Source: Candidatus Iainarchaeum sp. (GTDB taxonomy: Archaea > Iainarchaeota > Iainarchaeia > Iainarchaeales > DTGL01). From it: 7,907 nucleotides of DNA. Of this stretch, positions 1 to 6,730 are shown one piece after another. A model generated the notes under the pieces. That model ran no database searches and was not told the DNA's origin. It was given only the letters and a program-made list of their open reading frames with translations. How positions within the stretch are numbered: position 1 is the first letter of the stretch; every line of letters starts with the position of its first letter. A program made the position numbers and the translations under genes. The stretch is taken from contig JAGHBI010000111.1 in NCBI GenBank assembly GCA_021161055.1, positions 1-7,907 on the forward strand, written 5' to 3'.

Positions 1-786
1 ATTAATTACCAATCTAAATGCATTCTTTCCTTTTTCCTTCCTGATCGATCCTTCTTTATCAAACACCTTCTTAAATAACCTGTTATATTCCTCAAGCAAA
101 TCCTTTCGGCTGTCCTTAAATTCTATACTTCTCTTATCAATAAATCCATCTCCGAGCATATAGCCTGTAATCTGAGCAAGCTCTTCTTGGAAGAGCTCCG
201 GCATAGTAATGTTTCTATGCTTATACGATGTATATTCATTAAGCTCCTCTATGAGCTCCTCTTTTCCCACAAGCCCAATAAGCGTTACCATGTTGTTGCA
301 AGCTGTTGCATAGCCCTGATTCAAAACCCTTCTGAGCTGCCTTGGTGTTATATTTAAATAGTTGCATACCTCTGCTCTTGTTTTGTTCATCTCCCCTAAA
401 CAACTTTTAATCACTTCCGCACCCTCTCCGCTTATCGTAACCATTCTGGTGGGTTCAAAGTATGCAAGCTTCTGTGGTGTGCCTTCAAACCTTATGATTC
501 CAGCATGTAACAGGTAGTCACCCTTCCTTATATCCTTTGCCTTTATTTCCTTTAGTTCAAACCCATCCAGTTTGAAAAATCTATGATTGGGAGATGCTAT
601 TATGTGATAGCCTGTGTCAATCTCATATACCCTTTTTACATCGTCTCTAACAGATCGCAGAGCAACATCAGATTTTACTATTCGCATGCTTTTCATATCT
701 GCTGAAAAAACGTTCGTGCAGTTTAACTCAGATATTTTATGCATTTCTCCATTTCCAACCTGAATTATTGTATCTCCGTCAAGACA
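1..786 (-). mobile_element. Intein 2 of RadA, after Gly-His-Ala, N-terminal part only
   Basis: After the extein motif GGNVVGHA the frame switches from the expected Ser/Thr-Thr-Tyr/Phe-Arg to [18 protein letters not shown], a classic intein block A with Cys784 as nucleophile. Block B follows as [10 protein letters not shown] (845-854; Ser848 and His851 fit the TxxH pattern). Residues 907-957 look like an inserted helix-turn-helix ([20 protein letters not shown]). A homing-endonuclease block [16 protein letters not shown] (986-1000, catalytic Asp996), is close to the LAGLIDADG consensus. The window ends at residue 1045 inside the endonuclease, so the second endonuclease motif, blocks F and G and the C-terminal His-Asn are not visible. 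Only 262 residues are seen. The N-terminal splicing half looks intact; whether the intein is complete cannot be judged here. Confidence 0.92.
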
Positions 787-3135
787 AGCGTGTCCCACTA
801 CGTTTCCCCCGATTGGCGCAGTAGGGTCACCAAACAATATATCAGGTCTTTCCATCACCTGGTTTGTTACAAGCACAGCCATATTGTACATCTCCGCTAG
901 GCGCATAAGCTGGTGCATGTGTTTGTTGAGCTTCTGCTGTCTTTCTGCAAGGAGTCCTCTGCCAATATATTCTGCTCTAAACTGCGATGTTAGCGAGTCA
1001 ACAATAAGAAGCTTGACATTGTTTTCCTTTATAATATCCCCTGCCTTTTCCGCTAGCAACATTTGATGATCAGCATTGTATGCTCTTGCAACAAATATGT
1101 TCTTTAATGTTTCCTTTGGATCAAGGCCTTTGCTCTGTGCTATCTGCACAATTCGCTCGGGTCTGAAACTTGCTTCGGAGTCTATATAAACAACCTTGCC
1201 ATTTAAGCCACCCTGCTCAGGCGGTAGCTGAACCATAACGCTAAGTTGGAAACACCACTGCGTATTATGTAGAAATACTGGCTTGTTTCCGCCGATGAAG
1301 CTATGGGTCTTCGGCACAACAATGTCATATACCCAGTCATTATATTCTATTTCTTCCTTTTCAACAATCTTTTCCCATCTTATTGTTCCACTTGCAAGAA
1401 TCTCCAGAGTTCTTAAATCCTTTTTCAATTTCCTATCGTTGAGGATAGCATCTGCATGCTTTTTCAAAACATCTGCCATTTTTTCTGCAGCCTTTTTTGG
1501 CATTCTTCTTGTGATATAATTCTGCAATGTTGATCTTTTCGTTCCGAGCATACTGCAAAGCTCCTTTGTTTGAATGGGTAAAATGGCTAAAGCGCTTAGT
1601 ACGTTCTCCGGCTTTGGGTCATTAAGCATTTGTTTAGCGTCATTTATTTCGTTTATTCTGATCTTGAAAAACTCTACCATATTTTCCAAGGTCTTTTTTG
1701 TTATTCTTTCCATGTGGGGCTTTTTCCCAATGAATGTTACGAATAGGTTTTTGTAGCCCTTTTCACACATTGCTTTTTTGCTCCATCTGTTAAACCTTCT
1801 TCTTGAACCGCTAAGCCTTGCGTAAATCCTTCTGTATAACGGTTCAATAACCCTTACCGGTATACAATATTTTGTTGATATGTTTTTCCTTCCAGCGATG
1901 CGTTTGTGTTTTGTAGTATCTTTCATTATTTCCTCTATCTTCTTCTTGGATTCTGTTTCGGTTATGTAAAGCACATAGTACTTCTTTCCTTTCACGATCT
2001 TCTCCTTTATCGTAACCTGTATTCTGAGCATTGCAAATAGGTAAGCAAGCTGTTCGCAAAGCCTTTTTGATTTAGTGCTTATTGAAACAGCCTTGCTTAT
2101 GTAAGCATCTCCTTCCAAATAGCCCCTTAGAAATGCCTTAATTATTTCCTCAGAGCTGCAGATTATCTCTTCTGGAACAAATTTGTTGGCTGCTGTGCAT
2201 TCCGCAAGCTTTCCAAGGAATTCCTTTGTAGGCTTCTGAAGTATTATAAGTCCTTTTTCCTTAACAACCCTGGGCCTATACCCAAAGCGCTTTTCTATAT
2301 AGCTTGCAATCTTCTCCTGAATATGCTTATTGTAATTTGTTATACTAAGAGGATTTCTGCAGCCTTCCGCAACAAATAAGCCGATGAAATAGGCATCATC
2401 CTCGCTTAGTCTGCTTGAATTTGCTGTATTTATTTTTTCAGGAACTCCAATGAAATCCCCCTCCTTAAGAAGCTCTGTTGATTTCCATTGGATTCCCTCT
2501 TCTGTTAGTGTTAATAATGGATGAAATCCTGTAAGCTTTAGCTCTGCCCCGCGCTCCGTCTTAATAAGAATAAGACTCTTTACCTTTTCTTTATACAAAT
2601 AGCTTACATTTGCCTCTTCTATTTCACCGGCACTATTTATTCCAATAACTTTAACAGGCTGCTTAAGCTCTGCTACAAAGCCTGAATCAAACCTTCTTTC
2701 ATTTATTGCATATTTGTTGTAGAATTCTTCTATTTTTTCTATGTGTGGCTTATCAGGATTCAAATAGAAAATATTTGTGTCTTTTGAAACGCATTTGCCC
2801 GAGGCCATCTTCCCATAAACTTCTGTTATGCTAAGGGTCTCCACGCCGCCACCAAGCAGAGCATCGAGTTCCTTGCTCCCTGTACTTATTCGCCCTATCT
2901 TGGCTCTGCGCTCCTGTATTTTGTCAGCTGTTTCAAATCCCATTCCAAGGGCTTCGCGAGCAGCATTTATTGCTTTCTCCGCTGTTTTTTCGCCTAATCC
3001 AGCAACCTCCACAAGCTCAAGAGGTGATGCTATAGCAATGCTTTCAAGTGTTTTATAGTTTGCTCCGTAAAGCTTCTCTGCAGCTTGCGGCCCTATGCCG
3101 GGCAAATCCGTTATTTGTTTTATCTTCGATGCCAT
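1..3135 (-). CDS. radA: RadA recombinase precursor with two inteins (3' end outside window)
   Basis: RadA is the archaeal RecA/Rad51-family ATPase that forms filaments on single-stranded DNA and carries out strand exchange. The reading frame is open from the ATG at 3135 to the window edge (1045 codons, no stop). Extein 1 (residues 1-114) holds a helix-hairpin-helix domain (about 6-62) and the start of the ATPase core, ending in a P-loop GKMASGK. Extein 2 (625-783) resumes with TQWCFQL, then [13 protein letters not shown], Walker B LLIVDS (709-714), the RAEYIGRG segment and [10 protein letters not shown], ending GGNVVGHA. Joined exteins give 273 residues of the usual 320-350; the last 50-75 lie beyond the window. 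Inteins occupy residues 115-624 and 784 onward. An AGAGGTA ribosome site precedes the start. RPA lies 56 bp upstream in the same direction. The P-loop reads GKMASGKT after splicing, where many archaea have GEFGSGKT. Identity is very secure. Confidence 0.96.
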   Translation of the reverse strand, partial: MASKIKQITDLPGIGPQAAEKLYGANYKTLESIAIASPLELVEVAGLGEKTAEKAINAAREALGMGFETADKIQERRAKIGRISTGSKELDALLGGGVETLSITEVYGKMASGKCVSKDTNIFYLNPDKPHIEKIEEFYNKYAINERRFDSGFVAELKQPVKVIGINSAGEIEEANVSYLYKEKVKSLILIKTERGAELKLTGFHPLLTLTEEGIQWKSTELLKEGDFIGVPEKINTANSSRLSEDDAYFIGLFVAEGCRNPLSITNYNKHIQEKIASYIEKRFGYRPRVVKEKGLIILQKPTKEFLGKLAECTAANKFVPEEIICSSEEIIKAFLRGYLEGDAYISKAVSISTKSKRLCEQLAYLFAMLRIQVTIKEKIVKGKKYYVLYITETESKKKIEEIMKDTTKHKRIAGRKNISTKYCIPVRVIEPLYRRIYARLSGSRRRFNRWSKKAMCEKGYKNLFVTFIGKKPHMERITKKTLENMVEFFKIRINEINDAKQMLNDPKPENVLSALAILPIQTKELCSMLGTKRSTLQNYITRRMPKKAAEKMADVLKKHADAILNDRKLKKDLRTLEILASGTIRWEKIVEKEEIEYNDWVYDIVVPKTHSFIGGNKPVFLHNTQWCFQLSVMVQLPPEQGGLNGKVVYIDSEASFRPERIVQIAQSKGLDPKETLKNIFVARAYNADHQMLLAEKAGDIIKENNVKLLIVDSLTSQFRAEYIGRGLLAERQQKLNKHMHQLMRLAEMYNMAVLVTNQVMERPDILFGDPTAPIGGNVVGHACLDGDTIIQVGNGEMHKISELNCTNVFSADMKSMRIVKSDVALRSVRDDVKRVYEIDTGYHIIASPNHRFFKLDGFELKEIKAKDIRKGDYLLHAGIIRFEGTPQKLAYFEPTRMVTISGEGAEVIKSCLGEMNKTRAEVCNYLNITPRQLRRVLNQGYATACNNMVTLIGLVGKEELIEELNEYTSYKHRNITMPELFQEELAQITGYMLGDGFIDKRSIEFKDSRKDLLEEYNRLFKKVFDKEGSIRKEKGKNAFRLVIN
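1264..2793 (-). mobile_element. Intein 1 of RadA, in the Walker A P-loop, with LAGLIDADG endonuclease and HTH
   Basis: This 510-residue intein (precursor residues 115-624) begins with Cys115 straight after SGK and ends in His623-Asn624, followed by Thr625 as the +1 nucleophile, so all class 1 splicing residues are present. Block B is TGFH (202-205). Block F is [15 protein letters not shown] (about 601-615, His611) and block G is PVFLHN. Between them lies a LAGLIDADG homing endonuclease: block [11 protein letters not shown] (249-258, acidic Glu257), block D NKFVPEEI (317-324), block [11 protein letters not shown] (335-344, acidic Asp343) and block H around 356-372. A further helical part (about 495-565) contains a helix-turn-helix-like stretch, [19 protein letters not shown]. 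The frame is unbroken, so splicing is probably active. The endonuclease has Glu for the first Asp and Ala344 for the last Gly, so its activity is uncertain. The site matches the known P-loop intein position of Pyrococcus horikoshii RadA. Confidence 0.94.
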
Positions 3136-3140
3136 GCTAC

Positions 3141-3147
3141 TACCTCT
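3141..3147 (-). promoter_or_regulatory. Ribosome binding site of radA
   Basis: The minus strand reads AGAGGTA five bases before the ATG at 3135, a good match to the archaeal anti-Shine-Dalgarno. It supports the 3135 start and suggests a transcript with a leader, either from RPA or from its own promoter. Confidence 0.7.
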
Positions 3148-3151
3148 TTTT

Positions 3152-3187
3152 CTTATTAATATAAGGAATAATAGTGTTTTTTAATTG
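3152..3187 (-). promoter_or_regulatory. Possible internal promoter in the RPA-radA gap
   Basis: The short gap holds two AT-rich boxes on the minus strand: ATTAAAAAAC (3177-3186) and a TATATTAA core inside the inverted repeat CTTAT-ATTA-ATAAG (3152-3165). Transcription from the first would begin near 3156 and give a leader of about 20 bases containing the ribosome site. Co-transcription with RPA is equally possible. The call is by pattern only. Confidence 0.35.
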
Positions 3188-3191
3188 ATTT

Positions 3192-4559
3192 TCAAGAGCT
3201 CGTTTCCGATAAACCTCTTAACACCCTTTCTATTTCTGCGCTCTTATTTATAGGCGTGGCTTCGCTTGCAATAATTTCAAGTTCATCAGGGTTAAGCGAA
3301 TGTTCCTTTACATTACCTCTAACCAGTATTGTTCTTCCGAGTGCGCGCTTCCTTGCTTCTTCTATAATTTCCTGAGCATCCTTTTCCCTAAATTTATTCA
3401 GCACATCGATTGTTGTCATGCACAAAGCTAGCTCAGCCTGCTTTCCAAACATTGTGCATGCAATTGTTGAGCTCCCATCATCAAGCATTATTGTTGTCAC
3501 AAGCCTTGGCCTTGTTTTGTTTCCACACCTATCGCATGTTTCGCCAGAAGCCTTTTCTTTGCATGTTGGGCAGAAGTAATACACGAGGTTTCCTTTCATA
3601 ACATCCACAATCTCGCCAACAAGCTCAATGTTTTGCATTCCCGCCTGCAATTCGCTGATTCTTTTTCTAGTATATTTCGTTCCTAAAAGCTCTGAAAGCT
3701 CGGGAATCTTGAATGCTACAACAGGTTCCTCTATTATTCTTGAGCGCCAGTCTAAATGAAGCTCCAAACCTTTCAAACCGCTTTTAACATTGGCACCTTC
3801 AATCTTTATGAGCTCGCCAGCATAAAGCTTATTTGCCTTTTCCGCAAGGTCGCGCCAGGCAACTGCTTGCATGCAAGCTGTTCCGTCAGCAATCTCAAAC
3901 CTTATCACATTCGCTTTTTCACCACTATGCTCGAACTCTCGCATCTCAAACACTCTGAGCACGCGAGCGAATACATCGATATTCTGCATGCCTTCGCTGA
4001 GATCCGCTAGCTTTATTGCAACCCTCTCTGGCTTTGGCAGGGTGCTTGTGTCAACACCTTTGGGTTCAACTATTATTTCACCATTGAATCCAAGCGCCAG
4101 CGTTAGCTTCCCATTGAACGTTCCAACATAGCAGTTCTTTGCGAGAATAACCGCGCCACGCTCAAGCTTCTTCTTTTCTATCTTCTTTATGTCATTATTC
4201 CACAGCGTAAGAGTAATCTCGCCTGTTTCATCTCCTAAAAGCAGCCTACAATAACGACCTTTTCTGGCGCCCTTCTCAAATTTCCTAGGTGCCTGTACAT
4301 GAAGCACTCTAGCTAAGAGATCTATGTTTCGCATCCCTGCGCTAAGGTTTGCAATCTTAACAACCTCTGCCTGCTCCGCTTTAATCTCTATATCCACATT
4401 GAGCTCCTTAGCAACCATAAAAGCAGCGCCATCCTCTGTAAGGAGGCCAGCAAACTTTTTCTTCTTCTCCTCAATAAGCTCCTTTATCTCCTGCTCGTTT
4501 TTGCCAGTCTCCTTAACGATCCGCTTTATTATGGTTCTTGCGTCGAGAAGCTTTGGCAT
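3192..4559 (-). CDS. rpa: Replication protein A (archaeal RPA), three OB folds and a zinc finger
   Basis: RPA binds and protects single-stranded DNA in replication, recombination and repair. Numbered from the upstream TTG at 4568, residues 12-56 form the archaeal RPA N-terminal helical region with LLTEDGAAFMVAKEL. Three OB folds follow, each opened by a repeated phrase: LSAGMRNID (75-83), LSEGMQNID (190-198) and LQAGMQNIE (307-315). A zinc finger, CPTC...CDRC (Cys333, 336, 345, 348), is set in the third OB fold, a layout known from euryarchaeal RPA. I start at the ATG at 4559 (455 residues): a TATA-like box at 4587-4595 would place transcription initiation near 4565, and MPKLLDARTIIKRI fits family N-termini. 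The TTG would add three residues. It lies directly upstream of radA, a partner in recombination. Function is secure; stoichiometry and subunits cannot be seen. Confidence 0.94.
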   Translation of the reverse strand: MPKLLDARTIIKRIVKETGKNEQEIKELIEEKKKKFAGLLTEDGAAFMVAKELNVDIEIKAEQAEVVKIANLSAGMRNIDLLARVLHVQAPRKFEKGARKGRYCRLLLGDETGEITLTLWNNDIKKIEKKKLERGAVILAKNCYVGTFNGKLTLALGFNGEIIVEPKGVDTSTLPKPERVAIKLADLSEGMQNIDVFARVLRVFEMREFEHSGEKANVIRFEIADGTACMQAVAWRDLAEKANKLYAGELIKIEGANVKSGLKGLELHLDWRSRIIEEPVVAFKIPELSELLGTKYTRKRISELQAGMQNIELVGEIVDVMKGNLVYYFCPTCKEKASGETCDRCGNKTRPRLVTTIMLDDGSSTIACTMFGKQAELALCMTTIDVLNKFREKDAQEIIEEARKRALGRTILVRGNVKEHSLNPDELEIIASEATPINKSAEIERVLRGLSETSS

Positions 4560-4619
4560 GGGTACCAAAAGAATTGGGGTGCATTACCTTTTTAATCAAT
4601 TTTATCAAACTCTTTTAGT
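4560..4619. promoter_or_regulatory. Divergent promoter region between RPA and the MBL-fold gene
   Basis: These 60 bases separate two outward-facing genes. One AT-rich patch (about 4587-4606) can serve both: the minus strand has TTAAAAAGG (4587-4595), centred about 32 bases before the RPA ATG, and the plus strand has TTTTTAATC (4589-4597), centred about 27 bases before the ATG at 4620. The plus-strand start has no ribosome site, which fits a leaderless mRNA. Assigned by spacing only. Confidence 0.5.
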
Positions 4620-5279
4620 ATGCTTGAGGAACTCACAAAGAACCTTTACGTTTATTATCCAACAAACGTTGGAAGCAACGTTTACATCCTGATTGGCAAG
4701 AAGGTTGCGCTCATTGATACGAGCCTCAAAGCAAGTTCCGCTGACCTCAAAGAGGCCTTGGCTTCAATAAAACTCAAGCCAAGCGATGTCGAGCTTATAT
4801 TGCATACGCATGGACACGCTGATCACTTTGGCTGTGACTTCATGTTCAAAAATGCTGAGAAGCGCATGCATGAAAGCGATGCAAAATATGTAGAGCTTAA
4901 TGATGCCCGCTATACCTGTTCAAACCTGCTGAACCAGAATGAATATCCAAGCATAGATTCAGTGCTTCACAACGATGAGGTCATCGATATTAAGCCATTC
5001 TCTTTACGAGTAATCCATACGCCCGGCCATACGAAAGGTTCTGTTTGTTTCTATGATGAAGAACAAAAACTGCTGTTTTCCGGTGACACGCTTTTCAAGG
5101 ATGCTTGCGGAAGAACAGATCTGCAAGGTGGCAGTGAAGAACAGCTCATAGAATCCCTGCTTAATCTAAAGTTTCTTGATTTTGAGATTTTATTGCCTGG
5201 GCATGGAGTTGTATTCAAAGGAAATCAACGCGCAAACATTGATTCGGTTTTAAAAAGCCTTAAGGGTAAATTCCTATAG
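4620..5279 (+). CDS. MBL-fold metallohydrolase (glyoxalase II-like)
   Basis: This is a 219-residue metallo-beta-lactamase-fold hydrolase, probably cytoplasmic, as no signal peptide or membrane segment is seen. All metal ligands of the two-zinc site are present: HTHGHADH (His64, His66, Asp68, His69), HTPGH (His137), SGDTLF (Asp156) and PGHG (His195). The stretch GRTDLQGGSEEQLIESL (164-180) is typical of the glyoxalase II-like branch, which hydrolyses thioesters such as S-lactoylglutathione. The real substrate cannot be read from sequence, and glutathione is unusual in archaea. It begins leaderless and is followed after 8 bp by the GGGPS gene, so the two are probably one transcript. Whether they share a pathway is unknown. 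The fold assignment is firm; the substrate is open. Confidence 0.9.
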   Translation: MLEELTKNLYVYYPTNVGSNVYILIGKKVALIDTSLKASSADLKEALASIKLKPSDVELILHTHGHADHFGCDFMFKNAEKRMHESDAKYVELNDARYTCSNLLNQNEYPSIDSVLHNDEVIDIKPFSLRVIHTPGHTKGSVCFYDEEQKLLFSGDTLFKDACGRTDLQGGSEEQLIESLLNLKFLDFEILLPGHGVVFKGNQRANIDSVLKSLKGKFL

Positions 5280-5282
5280 GTG
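5278..5282 (+). promoter_or_regulatory. Ribosome binding site of the GGGPS gene
   Basis: AGGTG overlaps the stop codon of the upstream MBL-fold gene and lies five bases before the ATG at 5288. This supports the chosen start and translation from a shared mRNA. Confidence 0.65.
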
Positions 5283-5287
5283 CTGTT

Positions 5288-6079
5288 ATGTTGGCTAAGC
5301 ATTTTGGTAAGGTTTATCGCTACATTCTGGATAATATCGAAAGCAAACAGGGGATGATTTTCCTTGTGGTTGATCCTCCAAACCAGAGCCCTGAAATAGC
5401 AGGCAAGTTAGCAGGCATAGCTGAACAGGCAGGTATTGCCGCTATCGCTGTTGGCGGTTCTGTGGGAGCTCAAGGTTCCCTGCTGGATAATACAATTCAG
5501 CAGATAAAGGAAAACTGTTCCCTGCCAGTAATACTGTTTCCAGGAAATATAGCTACGTTATCACCAAAGGCAGATGCAATCTACTTTATGAGCATGCTGA
5601 ACTCCCTTGACCCTTATTATATAAGCGGTGCGCAGATTGCCTCAAGCTATCCAATAAAGCGCATGGGTATAGAAGTAATTCCAACCTCCTATATTATAGT
5701 TGAACCAGGCAGAGCTGCAGGCTGGATTGGCAGAGCAAAGTTGATCCCAAGAGAATTGCCATATTTGGCAGCGGTAACAGCTTTAGCTGGTCAGTATATG
5801 GGTTCACATCTGGCAATACTTGAAGCAGGCGGAGGCGCTAGCAAGCATGTTCCGTTAGCGATGATCTCGCAGACAAGAAAGCTCATAGATATTCCGCTCG
5901 TTGTTGCAGGCGGTGTAAAAACTCCCAAACAAGCTGGTGCTTGCATAAAAGCAGGCGCAGATATAGTGCATGTCGGCACCGCTATCGAAAACGTTTCAAA
6001 TAAGCTCAGGGAAGCTAAGAAGCGCTTAGAGGCTCTAGCAAAGGCAGCAGCAAAAGCGGGAAAAGAAAAGGGCAAATAA
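5288..6079 (+). CDS. Geranylgeranylglyceryl phosphate synthase (GGGPS)
   Basis: GGGPS (EC 2.5.1.41) joins geranylgeranyl diphosphate to sn-glycerol 1-phosphate, making the first ether bond of archaeal membrane lipids; it is a TIM-barrel enzyme that needs Mg2+. The 263-residue product shows the family signatures in order: VVDPPNQSPE (27-36, Asp29 the likely Mg site), VGGSVG (55-60), LFPGN...LSPKADAIYFMSMLNS (83-106), VEPGRAAGWIG (138-148), ALAGQYMG (165-172), LEAGGGA (178-184), VVAGGVKTPKQA and GADIVHVGTAIE. These resemble the group II GGGPS branch. Where many relatives have DPDKQ near the start, this one has DPPNQ, a small change beside the active site. The C-terminus is a Lys/Ala-rich tail. 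It follows the MBL-fold gene by 8 bp. The alternative, a bacterial-type heptaprenylglyceryl phosphate synthase, is less likely given the archaeal neighbours. Confidence 0.93.
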   Translation: MLAKHFGKVYRYILDNIESKQGMIFLVVDPPNQSPEIAGKLAGIAEQAGIAAIAVGGSVGAQGSLLDNTIQQIKENCSLPVILFPGNIATLSPKADAIYFMSMLNSLDPYYISGAQIASSYPIKRMGIEVIPTSYIIVEPGRAAGWIGRAKLIPRELPYLAAVTALAGQYMGSHLAILEAGGGASKHVPLAMISQTRKLIDIPLVVAGGVKTPKQAGACIKAGADIVHVGTAIENVSNKLREAKKRLEALAKAAAKAGKEKGK

Positions 6080-6081
6080 TC

Positions 6082-6162
6082 TCAATCAGCCAGAGTTTTT
6101 AGCTCCTTTACAGTCCTCTCAATCACTTTCCTTGTGCTCACCTTAGTTTTCTTTTCAGCCGT
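6082..6162 (-). pseudogene. 3' remnant of an epimerase-like gene
   Basis: On the minus strand, in a different frame from the AlkD-like gene, these bases read AEKKTKVSTRKVIERTVK then ELKTLAD and a TGA stop at 6084-6082. This closely matches the C-terminus of the intact epimerase at 6723-7628, KPKVSTKEAIKKTLDELK. About 10 of 20 residues agree, and the DNA shares GTGAGCAC and GAxCTAAAA. The frame is closed by a TGA (6165-6163) just upstream, so no complete gene is present. I read it as the tail of a lost tandem copy or diverged paralogue of the epimerase. It overlaps the last 25 bases of the AlkD-like gene, whose stop codon lies inside it. A chance match is possible because the segment is short, but the location next to the homologous gene argues against it. 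Confidence 0.6.
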
Positions 6163-6704
6163 TCAACAGCTTTCTTAACGTAATGTTCATTATCGTTCTT
6201 TGCATACTCCATTATTTTATTAAGCTCTTTCCTTAGATTTTTGTCCTTTGCAAGATTAATAAGCAGCACTATGGCAAACCTTCTTTCCCAAGGGTTTTTT
6301 GATCTGATAAGCTTTTTGGAGATTTCCAAGATTTCTTCTTGTTTCAATCCTGCAATTTCTCTAACTCCCTGTGTTGCTAAAGTATCGCATACAGCCCAAT
6401 CAGAAATTCCTTTCGAAAATTTCTCAATGATTTTCAATGCTCTTTCGGGGTCCTTTTTGCAAATTTTCCCCAATATTTTCGAAGCTAGAAGCTTTTCTTC
6501 AAAGGATCCAGAATTCCACAATTCTTCAACCAATTCAAATCCAGCAGATTTGTATCTTGCTGCCAGTTTATTTAGTTCAGGAACTCTGACTCCATAAACT
6601 TTTTGAGATGTTGGGACAAATTTCTGACAACTTGTTTTAGCTCTTTTATTTGATTTTTCCCTCAGCACTTTTTTGATTTCTTCCAACTGTTTTGACATAA
6701 TCAT
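6138..6704 (-). CDS. AlkD-like DNA alkylation repair protein, HEAT repeats, probably C-terminally truncated
   Basis: AlkD-type enzymes are all-helical HEAT-repeat DNA glycosylases that remove bulky or positively charged alkylated purines. The 188-residue product has the family start KVYGVRVPELNKLA (35-48), ELWNSGSFEEKLLA (61-74), the active-site segment ISDWAVCDTLA (100-110, with Trp103 and Asp107 matching the catalytic Trp and Asp of Bacillus AlkD) and NPWERRFAIV (137-146, Arg142 or Arg141 as the catalytic Arg). It ends soon after HYVKKAV, where relatives continue with about 40-50 more residues beginning near GWALRE. The foreign tail ERLKRKLR coincides with the epimerase remnant, so the loss looks like a rearrangement. 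A TATA box at 6721-6730 overlaps the upstream stop codon, and its spacing favours the second Met (6698). Fold is secure; activity in the short form is doubtful. Confidence 0.87.
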   Translation of the reverse strand: MIMSKQLEEIKKVLREKSNKRAKTSCQKFVPTSQKVYGVRVPELNKLAARYKSAGFELVEELWNSGSFEEKLLASKILGKICKKDPERALKIIEKFSKGISDWAVCDTLATQGVREIAGLKQEEILEISKKLIRSKNPWERRFAIVLLINLAKDKNLRKELNKIMEYAKNDNEHYVKKAVERLKRKLR

Positions 6705-6720
6705 TTTTTTAATTGCGAAA

Positions 6721-6730
6721 TTTTATAAAG
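6721..6730 (-). promoter_or_regulatory. TATA-like box of the AlkD-like gene
   Basis: The minus strand reads CTTTATAAAA, overlapping the end and stop codon of the epimerase gene. Its centre is 28 bases before the ATG at 6698 and 22 before the one at 6704. With no ribosome site visible, a leaderless start at 6698 fits best. Read-through from the epimerase 18 bp upstream is also possible. Confidence 0.45.

Noticed and set aside
1283..1756. Plus-strand open frames opposite intein 1
   Set aside because: They are low-complexity Ser/Phe/Ile-rich antisense shadows of the radA frame, without family motifs or start signals.
1844..2059. Minus-strand 71-codon frame inside intein 1
   Set aside because: It overlaps the intein in another frame, and the intein frame itself carries recognisable motifs here (blocks E and H lie just upstream). 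No independent support.
2828..3058. Plus-strand 76-codon frame opposite the RadA N-terminus
   Set aside because: Antisense of the helix-hairpin-helix and ATPase start; its Ser/Ala-rich content is what the complement of that sequence gives.
3410..4692. Several plus-strand frames opposite RPA, including a 122-codon one running into the next gene
   Set aside because: The minus strand encodes a complete RPA with OB-fold repeats and zinc ligands; the opposite frames overlap each other and have no motifs.
5791..6075. Minus-strand frame inside GGGPS
   Set aside because: Antisense of the conserved GGGPS C-terminal half; Ala/Ser-rich and without a promoter.
6091..6100. Possible T-rich terminator after GGGPS
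   Set aside because: Only five T residues in a row and no clear stem before them; too weak to list.
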